Shown here one piece after another: positions 12,201-24,200 of a DNA stretch of 64,000 nucleotides. The notes under the pieces were generated by a model, which did not search any database, was not told where the DNA came from, and saw only the letters and a program-made list of their open reading frames with translations. Position numbers and translations under genes: made by a program. The stretch comes from Diospyros lotus. Its lineage: Eukaryota > Streptophyta > Magnoliopsida > Ericales > Ebenaceae. Each line of letters starts with the position of its first letter. Position 1 is the stretch's first letter. Location of the stretch: positions 1,059,001 to 1,123,000 of the forward strand of contig NC_068339.1 in assembly GCF_014633365.1 (NCBI RefSeq), in the 5' to 3' direction.

Positions 12201-15200
12201 GGGTTTCTTTCCTTTCTAATATTGGGTGATAATTGTTCTAGATTTGCAAAATAAATGGAGAGTTATATGAAGAAATGACAAAATTGTTACATCTTGTAGC
12301 TAAAAGTAAGATTATTAAAATGCCAGTAAAATTTTACACTATTTTATACCAGCAAAAGGGAACTAAGTAAATTTATTATTTCATTGCTGTTACAAAATGT
12401 TCGTCGGAGTTTGTTAACCCAGTGATGTATTGTTCACTAAATTTCCATCTTCCACAACCATGTTTGATCAACTTGCATAGTCAGTTGCAAGACTTGGTAT
12501 ATTCAGGGTTTTGTGGCGCAACATCTTTTGGAATGTAAATTTAGCTCAGAAGAAGTGCTTCTAGGGAGTTTATGGGTGGGTTTACTGAAGGTTCAGGCTA
12601 TTCTATAGGCAATCTTCATTCCGGTATTAGGATGTGGGGGACTGAATGAGATTTGGGCATAATGTGTGTTAGAGGGAAACTATTTTGTCAATGTCTTCCT
12701 GGAACTAGGTAGTAATGCCATTAATGAAAATTTAATGTTGTTTGCATTAGCGAGGATCTTGGAGTCCGGAATGGTGTGTGGACCTTCTTTTATCTTGGTT
12801 TTTCCAGATTGGGAGTTAAAAATCAGTAGGGACTTCTTTCAGTAGAGATACATTTTGAAGGTCTGTAGTGATACATTGTGGGGGAATGAATTGTGTTCCC
12901 TTGGAAGATTTTTCTTAACAGGGGTTTTCCTATCAAATTGGCTCTATTTATTTTGCACCTTTGAGTGCCATTCAAAGTATACATGATTTGGGTAAGAGGA
13001 GCTTTTTTTGGTGACCTATGCTTACTTCCCTGCTGCAGATTTATGGTTATTTCACTGATGAGTTCCATATATTGAGGTTTAAGACTTCAGAAGTCATATG
13101 GATTGTGGCTCCTTTGTGTTTAACGTGGTGTTTGAAGAGAAAAAAAACTGTTGTACCTTTGGGTACATAAAGATGGTTAGCATTAGACTGGATCTAAGTT
13201 CATTTAGATGAAGAAGTGTTTCAACTGATTCCTTTACTCTGGGGGCTTTTGTTTGGGAGTTTAGTTTTTGAAGCATTTATAAATTACAGTTTAGGGAGGA
13301 GTTTATGCCACTTCCATACCTTAGGAGTCACGCCCTCACGCATACAACACCACCAAGCCTTACTCTGCATCTGTATTGGACATTTAGTCTTCCAACCATG
13401 AATCTTCTTGTTCTCTTGCAGAGGCTTCTGAGAGAGCTTGTCTGGTTGATGCATATGTCTATAGGGGAATGTCTGGGGTTTTAAATGGAAAAGTCATGGT
13501 AAGATCAAATATCTCACATTCTCTTTGTTTCCTATGTAAGTTGACAACCATTTATTTTTCTTCTGCTAGTTTGTGACTGGGTGAAACTGCTACTCTTTAT
13601 CTTATGCAGATTATTTCATCAGGAGGGTCAGATTCCATTACAAGGGCTCGGCCTATTCTATCTGGTACAGTCTCCTTATGTTGTTACTCTGCAATACTTG
13701 CATAATATATGCCTTCGTAATCAGCTTCACCCCCCCCCCCCCCCTCCCCCCTTCTCACTCTTTAATCTTTATCCTTTTATTAGTCTACTTCACCTCTCTG
13801 ACAACCTTTTGTATTTTTCAAACAGCTATGTGTGAAAAACTTTGCATCTTTGAGGGAGAACTTGGTGCTGGCAGGTGGCCTTCTTTTACTGTGTTTGCAA
13901 TCTTTTGTGATGTTTCTATTTTATATAGCTATTTGAATCCAATGTTCTTGAGACTAGCTTTTCATTTTAAAACTAGTGAGATGCTGCAGACTTAAAAATA
14001 TGCCTGTCCTCCTTGTAAAATATCAGGAAAAAACACATTTCTTTTTTCTTTGAATTGACACATTGAATGATTTTGCATTATTTAGTAAAATTCCTAATTT
14101 CACCTTCCTTGTAATATCAGTGCTGCCAACTTATTATGTCAATGCTGTCACATATGTTGAATTGTAAATTTGTAATTAAATAAACTTTTTTTTCTTTTGG
14201 CCCTGAACTCTCAAGATGGATGGAAGAAAGATGTGAAAGATTGACTATGCAGTAGTAGCCTTTAAAAAGATATAAAAAATGATGAGGAGCAGAAAAGGGA
14301 ATTGCAGAAATTGGAAGAAGAGAGGGAAGATCAGGGAGAGAAGGAAATATGGGGGAGAAGAAGGAGAAGACAATTTTTATCTGGGGAAGTAGACAGAGAT
14401 AGTAAAATAATTTTTATTCCTAATCAACTATCTCTTTGTTACATCAAGAAACCTTTTTACAAAAAACAAGAAACAAAATTTAAAAATCTTATCATGAAAA
14501 TTATTAAATCAATTTGGAAAATATAAATTCTAACATCAGAAAATAAAATTTAATTATTCAAATTTGAAATTTATCACTTTAAGGATAGAAAAGATGGTAG
14601 GGTCACAGAAAAAACCCCAAAGTGATGGAAAATTACAAAAACCAATGGCTCAGAGAGCAACTCACTCACTTTGTGTCTGTGTTCATTTTGTTTTAGATAG
14701 CAATTTCTCTAAAAAGGTCAATTGGTTAGGAAACATGCCTAGAAATGAATATAAACCTCTAATACTCACAAACACACACAATCCCTGCTTATTTAGAGTG
14801 AGTCCAATGTCATGGGGCCAGTGTATTCCCCCATGTGGCGCAGTCCCTAGGTAGATAAGGGGCAGAACTAGCCTTACTCCTTAGGCAACAAGCTTAAAAC
14901 ACATATAGCAAGGCATCTTGACAACACGAACCTACACCCATAGCCAATATATTAGTAAACTCACAGGAATAACGGAGTCCACCCTTAGTGAACGGCTAAC
15001 CTTCGACATTAGCGAGTCATTAACTTTGACAGTCTCCCCAAACCAATCTCACAATTCCCTTATTGTGGTGGCCTGTCTACTCCACCTCTGTGGAGCTCTT
15101 GGCATGTCAGCACTAGGTAAACCCCTTCCTACTCCACCTTTGTGGAGCACTTGGTGCACCAGTTCTTCCAGCATGTCTCGCATTATCTTATACGACCACT

Positions 15201-18200
15201 AGAGATGCACACCTATATGCTTGTCTGCACCCAACTCCAAGATTACTCAGTGTGCGCCCTTGGTTGCCACTGAGAATCACCATGATACATCATTGTCACG
15301 GGGCCATTGTATTCTGTCATGTGGTCCCAACCCCCAGGATAATAAGGGGGTGGGGACAGCCTTATGCTTGAGTGACAAGGTTAAAACACGAATAACAAGA
15401 CATCCTAACAGCACGCACCTGCACCCATGGCCAATATCTCAGTAAACCTGCCGGAATGATGGAGCCCACCCTCTGCATATGATTGGCCCTTGACAATGGG
15501 GAGTCACAGACTGTGACACCAAGCTGATATCGTGTTAGATCACCATGTGAAAGACAAACTAATTCACTACTTTGACTAAGTAGGATGCACAAAACATACA
15601 GAGGATGGATATTACAACAAGAAGCAAAAAACATGAACAACTGGGTTTTCGAAAGTATGATTCTAAAACTTCTGTGATTCATTATTTACTTAAAATTTTC
15701 TCTTGTTGAATAATTGGCCACTAACTCATTGAAAAGTTTACCTGTTAGAGAGAGGCGTATCATTTTTTATATTAATATTTATACTCCTCAATGCGTACAA
15801 AGTTTGTAAACTGGTTCAAGGATAGATTGTTTACCCAAAATTCAAAAATTGATTCAGGATGGATCAATAATGCCAAAAAAAAAAGAAAAAGAAATTGGAA
15901 GGGGCAAGATTCTGCTCTTAATTTAAAAGCGGTTTTTCATTTCCTTCAAAATCCTTCAGTTGATATGAGAAATAAATTGCACAGTAAAGAATCATATAAA
16001 TAGTAGGGAAAATCAATAGTAGCAATTACAAGGAAAGAAATGTAGAAGAATAATGTAACTTACAAGGAATGAATTCTAGTAGATGAAAACATTTAAGATA
16101 GGAAGGTGAGGCAAAATCAGTAGTAGATAGACATTTGCTGCACAAGTAGCTCGAAAGCCATTATGTAACTGATAGACTGCTTCGCATAAATGATGTGGCT
16201 TGGGAAATGAAAACTAGAGTAATGTCTTATTAAACAAAAATCCTAATAGCTTTGCATAGAAAACCCCTTACATGGTATTGGACCAATGTCACATAAACCA
16301 AGTCAAGTCTAATTTACTATAGACTTGCAATGAATTAAGTCTGCAATAGCAATTCCATATCTCCGAACAGTTTTTCAAATGATAAAGTAATTCTCATGGT
16401 TGTACAACTTGATTGTAAAATTTGTTTATAGTAGTTTTGGAAACTCATTTCACAGGGACCAGCGCTGTGGAATGGCCCTTCTTTTATTTGTTGGTCTTAT
16501 AGTTGTCATGCAAATGTTTTAAATATATTGTTAGGATCTAATTTTTTTTTTTTTCAAATAACAGCAAAACTAAAATGGTAATGGATCTACTCGAGGGAAT
16601 TCACCTTGTTGCTTCTGTGGAGGCAATTTCTCTTGGTGTTCAGGCTGGGATTCATCCATGGATACTTTATGATATCATTTCTAATGCTGCTGGAAATTCA
16701 TGGTAACTTATTATTCATAATTCTCATGAAGGGTTATGTTTCATCTTCAAAACTTAAAATTTTTGCAGTCTTGATACTTGTTCTTTAAGCATTCTTATTG
16801 TGTTTGAATAAAAAAATATTTACCATTCATTTTCTTGGCTATAATTTGTTCTTATTGGAAGAGCCTGGAACTTTATGTTTCTGGAAGTCTATGATCTCTT
16901 TTGTATGGTTTTGTATTGCTGGTTAATCCGCCTTCAGTTTTTTGTTTCTCCACTAATTTGAAGCTGATTCAATTGAGTTGAATTCCTAAACACTAAAGGG
17001 CAGTACTAACATCAAGGGAGCTTACCTGAGGTGGATAGCTAATATTCATTGTTTGAATTCATGGATCCTACTTATAAGCCAAAGATTTTCCATCCAAACT
17101 CTCAATGCGAGTCTGCTCAAAATGCCCTTATTTTTTGTGTTTAATGATCAGCACACAGCCAATCACTGAAACAATCAAAGCAAAACTCAAAATCATGCCT
17201 TCCACCTTTGATGCAGAACTCACTTTCTCTGTGTCTCTAATTGATTTCTTTAAAAGTGTATGGACTATGGATGCTCTGGAAATGGTAAACATTCTTTGCT
17301 GGTTCATGAGTGCCCAAATAATCCTCTTTGTCCGAAACATGAGAGATATGTCCATATTCTAACCTTACGAATGATGTTATGGTGAACACTGGACGTCCAT
17401 CTGTATAATTGTTAAATGAACAAGTTCATATTGCAATGTGACTATTAGACTTTAAGTTACAGTACTGCTATTTGTATGTTTTGACACTCACAGAATTGTA
17501 AGTACTTCTTCAAGGAATTAACAACACTTGAAGTTATGGTACTGCTATTTGTATGTTTTGACACTCACAGAATTGTAAGTACTTCTTCAAGGAATTAACA
17601 ACACTTCTTCATAAATTATCAACTACTTTTAAAAAATTCTGAACACTTTAAAAATTATAAACGTCTTTGCTATGTGTAAAAAGTGTTTATAGTTTTTGAA
17701 TATTAAACACTTTTTATTATGTAAAAGTGTTTATAATTTTCAAAAATTAGAAACACTTTTAATATTTGAAGTGTAATTTTTTTAAAAGTAGTTGATGCTT
17801 TCATGAATAAGTATTGTTAATTACTTGGAAAAACACTTATAATTTTGTGAGTGTCAAACATGGTGTCATTAACACAACGTACAAATAGCATTATCGCTTG
17901 AAGTTATATATGATTTTGTTTTCTGCTTATGATGGCTTAAAAATTTATCGGCAGTACCCACTTGTAGTGCCATAACTTTTTCACAATTTCTAATTTTTTT
18001 TTTCACGATTGCTCTCTAGTTGACCAGCACTTTTTAATCATTCTTCAAAGCTCTTAAAACACCATAACTGTGCTACCTTTAAGATATACATCCATGTTAT
18101 CCAGAAGGAGTGATTTTTCTTTTATTGGATTCAATTTTGCAGGGTTTTCAAGAACCATATTCCTCAATTGCTTAATGGGAGTCAGACTAAAGAGCTTCTG

Positions 18201-21200
18201 GATGCGTTTGTTCAAAATTTGGTATGTTGGCCATGTGAACAATGAGTAATCTCTTTCTTCTTGATTTCAAGGTTAACATCAGTTCTGGGGATTTGGGTGA
18301 ATTAGATGCTTCTTCCTTGTGCATTATGCTTCCTATTTTATTAAATATTTGGTTTTATAATGTTTGCTTTAAGACAGTGTGCAAAATTATGTACTTCATG
18401 CTTAAATTTTTGGATAAGAACACTGTTAGTTCACTAATTGTCCCAAAAGCTCTAAGCTGTTAGAAATGGTCCCAATGTTGTATATCAACCTTCCTCCTAC
18501 AAGTGCGGCTGCATCTCACTTGTGGATTATAGAGAAAACAAACAAACAAAGTGTACCTATGAACAAGCGGAACCCAAAGTTCCTGATACATAAAGAGCAA
18601 TCATGTCACATAAAATGAGACTTGAAATTAAAGCTCTGATAGCATGTTCTCCTGCATGCTTAAATTGGTAGGACATGGGCCCAAAATGTCAATCAAGCTC
18701 TTAGCGAGCAGCATTTGTTAAGGGTCATTCTTCATCAATTAACTGGATGCTTGGTGCTTGCAATCAGGATTTTTCAAATATTGTTTGTATGCTGGGTACA
18801 TGATTGCTGAATGTGTTTGTAAGCAAAGATGTATGGTTAGTTACCCTGCCCCTTACTTTCATTATTTATGTATGTGCAATTAGCAGATGATGTGGAAATC
18901 TCTAATGGCATAAAGTGTGTGACATCATCAATTCTTTGCATTTGGTGCAACTACTTAACTAGAAAGGATCAGTAATAGAGCTCTTTATACCTTACTGCTC
19001 TCTCTCCTGGATATGCATGTCTCTAATTTTCCTACACTAGTTTCTGTTTTTGCTACACACTTATTTATGTTACTGATTTGCCCATTCTTATTTAACAAGC
19101 TTCAATTCTAAATATATGTAGAGAAATTTTATGGTGCTAGGAGATGGTGGTAGTCTGTATGTATAGTGTTTTTTATCATCATAAATGACCTCAACATTGT
19201 ATTATTGATAACTTCTCTTGAGATTAATCCTGAAAACTCTTAATCCAATTTGAAGGGTATTGTTTTGGACATGGCCAAATCATGTACATTTCCTCTTCCA
19301 CTTCTGGCAGTTGCTCATCAACAACTAGTAGCAGGTATAGATACACATGATTTACTGTTTCTCACAACCACATATTACAATATATGCCTGTCAATGCTTG
19401 GAGTAGCTGATTCTGACTCTGCGACTTTGCAATCCTCTTTCTACAGGTTCTTCTCATATTCATGGAAATGATGATGTCACATTGATAAAGGTTTTCCTCA
19501 TAGAGTAATTATTCTTATGAAAGTTATAGTATATGGAATTTCACCTGCTTAGATGCTGTTGGAAAGATGACATTAGTTGATAAATGTTTTTTCATGTGAA
19601 CATCCTTTTATTGTTCAGTGTATAAATCTGTTTACACAGGCTTGGGAGGGAGTGTATGGGTTGAACATTACAAATGCAGCCAGTACAGAAGGTTATCGAC
19701 CAGAGCAACTGGCAAATCAAATAACTTCTGAATCCAGTTCTGTGAACCGGATTGGTTTTATTGGACTTGGAGCAATGGGGTTTGGCATGGCAACTCACCT
19801 GCTGAGATCCAATTTTTGCGTTATTGGTTATGATGTAATGTTTCTTCTCCACTTGTTTGGTGTCAAATTGCAATTTATTATATAAAAATGGAGATGAAAG
19901 ACTCAAGTGGTTGCATCTCGGGACCAATTGCTTTTTTCTTGAAATATGAGTCAAAATTGTACTCAGAAATTTTACTGACATCCTCAGGGACCTGTGCTAT
20001 CTGTAGAAAACGGATAATGAAACATAGGTGTTTTTGTGTTTGCCTCAGTGAAAACTGCAGCTGTTGTCTTTCGAGTGTAAAGAAGATTAGTACTATTTAA
20101 TCTTACGGAAAATAATTTCTTCTAGCAAATGTAAGTGGAAGCTGTGACATCAAAGTTTTCATATTCCTCACAAAATAGCTTCTCTTATGATGGCTTATTT
20201 CCTTTAAGGAAGGAGATCATGTTGTTTTTAAAATAAATCATTTTGGTTTATCTTGATTGCTATGTCTTTAAGAATGAACAAGAACGGTTATTCCAATGAA
20301 AATTTAGTATTTTCTGTGAGTTCTGTGTTCTGTGATGCATATATACTTTATTGAATTATATTCTTACAAATTTCTTTATCTGCTTATCATTTAAGAGATA
20401 TGTGCTTGATATTTTTGCAAATTGAATGGAAGCAAAAAAATATCTTCGCGACCATTAATAGTTGCCTTGTGTTTGGGAATGCTAGGTGTATAAATTGGCA
20501 TTATCTAGATTTGCCAATGAAGGTGGCTTGATTGGGAGCTCTCCAGCGGATGTTTCCCGAGGTAACAAAATTTTGTTTCTTCTCCTTGGAACAATCAAAA
20601 TATTTTTTCTGAAACTGAAACTAGTAAATTAGTGGAATACCTACACCATTTCCACCCAAACTATAGGCTTTTGATTCTTTCAACACCTAATCTATGAGTA
20701 CTAGTTTCTCTCAGTGTTGTCATTGTTTCTTTTTTGTATCCTTTTCATTCCTACTATAATTTCTATTGCCAATAGCAACTCTTGTCCTTAATTTTAGAAA
20801 GCTTGGAATGCATGGTCGGGCCTTTTTCCTAATGGCTTTAACTTTAACAATAAGTAGTGGCTTAATGTGGTATCAAAGCACTAATTACAAGTTATAGGAG
20901 ATACTGGGTTTAAGTTTTGTTGGCTGTTTTCTCATTATTCATATTTGTTGTGCACTTTTGTTCTTTGTGTGTAGTGCACATTGTTAGATCTCTTCCCCAA
21001 CAACACAAAGTGTTAAATTGTTAACCTCTATCTCATCGAAAAGCTTAAGTTGGTAGATAGAGGGTTAAGTTATCTTTTAAATTATTATTTTTACTCTCAA
21101 TACGCTTCCCTCGTGTGGAGGCTTAACTGTATAACTGTTCCAAACATGCGCAACTAATGAAATATTGGGTTAGTGGTGAGGTTTGAACTCAAGACCTTTG

Positions 21201-24200
21201 TCTACTCTGATACCATGTTAATTGGTTAGGCACCATCTCATCTAAAGCTTAAGGCAGTAGATAAAAGGTTACTTTATCTTTTATATTATTATTTTTACTC
21301 TCAACAAGTATTCATGACAAACGTAACTTAATGCCTACAAATTTTTTAAACACCTTATTTTTAAGTTTCAATGATTCATCACCTCTCTTTGACCTTGTGT
21401 TCATGTATTGACTACCATCTCCTTTAAAAGTTTAAGCTGTTACAAAGAGGTGTTATTTTGTCAAAATGCTTCTCTTCTTGCAAGGGGTATACAATTGAAG
21501 CATTTATTATTTTACTCTCAACAAGTATTCAGGACAAATGTAACTTAATGCCTACAAATTTTTTAAACACTTTGTTTTTAAGTTTCAATGATTCATGACC
21601 TCTCTTTAACCTTGGTGTTGATGTATTGACTACCATCTCCTTTAAAAGGTTAAGCTGTTACAAAGAGGTGTTATTTTGTCAAAATGGTTCTCCTCTTCCA
21701 AGGGGTAAACAATTGAAACATCTAATTGCTTGATAGGTAGTATGTTCAAACAAAGAGTCCTAGTGCCAAATTGTTGATCATCATCTCATCTAGAAGTTTC
21801 TAAAAGCTTCTCAGGGGACAGACAAACCTTATGCAAATTTAGAATGGTGTAAGCTTATTGTTGATAATACTTATTTCTGTCACCTTGTTCTATATCGCTT
21901 GTAATCTTTTTTTCCTTGTGGATCTGAAAATTAAACTTCTTGTTGGATATTTTTAAAAAAAAATTTAAGTAAAACTTATCGCTTAACGATTATATTCAAG
22001 TGTCATGTCAGTAACTTAATGTAACTTTGCAGATTGTTATCATCATTCTGACAATGACATTTATTTTTCTCCAGATGTAGATGTGCTTGTGATCATGGTC
22101 ACAAATGAAGCTCAAGCTGAAAGTGTTCTGTTTGGAGATCTTGGCGCTGTGTCAGGTACAAATCAGTATCTTAATTACATCTCTGGGGAGTACTGACCTA
22201 TTCTTCTTCTTCTTATAGTCCTTCCTTCGGGAGCTTCTATTATCCTTTGCTCCACTGTCTCTCCTGCATATGTCACCCAGCTAGAGCGACGCTTGCAAAG
22301 TAGGTTCCTCTTTCTGAAATTACTTCTCAATATTAATTCTAATAGTAGTAAGTTCAGTTCCTCTGCAGTAAAGGAGTAACTTACGTTTATTTTGTTTTTC
22401 TTGTTGTTTTGTTTATTTATATGTTTTTTAGCTTGTTTTAGTTTGATATATCATGTCTTTGATGTTTTATTCAACATAATTCTCGCCGCTGACCTATCAA
22501 CTCCTTAAAGAGCCTGACTTCAAATTAAGAATGACGTCTGAAATTACTAAAGAGATTGTAAAATACCAAATATGGGAACCAGACCAAAAATGGCATCATT
22601 TCTGTAAGGTTTTGCATTCTAGTTTTAATTGATTTTTTTGGTTCCTAAAATATTTCTTACAAAATCAGAATATTTGAAACTTGAAAACTACATAGAGTTG
22701 ATACTTCTACTCCTTTAATGCTTACCATTGTCTTCCCTGTAACGAATATCTAAGGAACATTTTGAATGGGTTTGATCTACAAGGTGCTCTATGCATCTAA
22801 ATATGGTATTACAATCAAATTGGCATTATTATCAAATAAAGATAAAATAAAAGAAGGTTGATTTATGGGGGATTCATAGTATAATTTTTACCAATGAGTG
22901 TCCATATTAAGGACTGCGAGGCTATTCACACACACATACACATTTATTTGGGAAAAGGTTTACTTGAGTCAAGCATGCACCCAAAACAAATTGAATTCAT
23001 CTACTCTGGTGTTGGCTAGTCCAAGACATGTTACACACACACACACACACATAACGTATATATATTTAGTTAGCAAGTGTTGCACATGTGGTTTTACTGC
23101 TAATGAACAGTAGCTAGGAAGACTTGAAGGCTCACATTCCCCTTAGCTTGGAAGTTGGTTTTTGCCCAAGTCAAAGACTTACTCTTTGGTCATTGACTAG
23201 GTAAAAGAAGTGAAGCCTTTTCCATTGTTATAATTTCTGATGAATTGCGGGGAAGGACCATAAATTGGAGAGACTACTTGTGGTTCATAATCTACCCATT
23301 TTGTTTAATTCAAAAACAATATATCAAGTCTTTATCCCACTATTTGGGGTCAACTTGTTTAATCTAACGAATTTTATGCTTGTTGTCAGCTACCTAACAC
23401 AATCCTCCTCTTTTATTTGGGCTTGGGACTGGTTGTAGATAGGAATCCATAGGTGGAGTTTAATTCCTGTATGATCTTTTTCACACCATGCTTACTGAAT
23501 TGCTCTACCTGCAAATTCTGTAGATGAACACAAGGATTTGAAACTGGTGGATGCTCCTGTTTCTGGAGGGGTTAAGAGGGCATCCATGGGCACACTAACG
23601 GTGCGAAGTGAATTTTTCAGCACGTCTTGATAAACCCTTCTTTGGCAAACTAGCTTCTTTTTTTTTTTTTTTTTGTTTGTTTGTTGACTGAACTTTTTAC
23701 TGAAATTATTTGTTACTAGATAATGGCATCGGGGACTGATGAAGCTCTTAAGCATGCTGGTTCTGTTCTCTCAGGTAATGAGCATGTTGGACAAATTGCA
23801 AGAGATGATATTTGATTGTTAGGTGTTAGGTTTCTGAATGGTTTTTTCTTACAATATGATCCTCGGACCATTTCTTATTAACAGCATTAAGTGAGAATCT
23901 ATATATTATCAAAGGAGGTTGTGGGGCTGGAAGGTATTTCTTAAACAACCTTCATTTTTTAAATTGGTTTGTAACATAAAATTTGTGTTGTTAAAGTACA
24001 TTTTCATTTTGTGCCACTTACAATCAATCGTGATTACGTGTTGTTTTGGTTCTTACTCGCTATAATCTGACCTACTTCTATCTAGTGGTGTAAAGATGGT
24101 TAATCAACTGCTTGCTGGAGTTCACATAGCATCAGCAGCAGAGGCAATGGCATTTGGATCCCGACTGGGCCTTAATACAAGAATACTGTATGATGTCATT

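Larger units (their letters stand above)
9243..19490 (+). other. Module A of fusion gene: degenerate dehydrogenase (exons 1-11)
   Basis: Exons: 9243-9344, 10659-10737, 10896-10976, 11058-11138, 13422-13498, 13610-13664, 13826-13874, 16565-16702, 18143-18221, 19256-19334 and 19447-19490. The fold is recognisable as 6-phosphogluconate dehydrogenase/3-hydroxyisobutyrate dehydrogenase-like. The nucleotide-binding loop reads GLEAVS (residues 11-16) instead of GxGxxG. The substrate-binding signature reads DAYVYRG (124-130) where module B has DAPVSGG. The active-site lysine position is kept (K178), but the Asn three residues on is Met181. I infer a scaffold or regulatory pseudoenzyme, or altered specificity. 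Confidence 0.85.

Noticed and set aside
14302..14526. Basic 74-codon frame in intron 7 of the fusion gene
   Set aside because: Lys/Glu-rich low complexity with no conserved motif; intron sequence.
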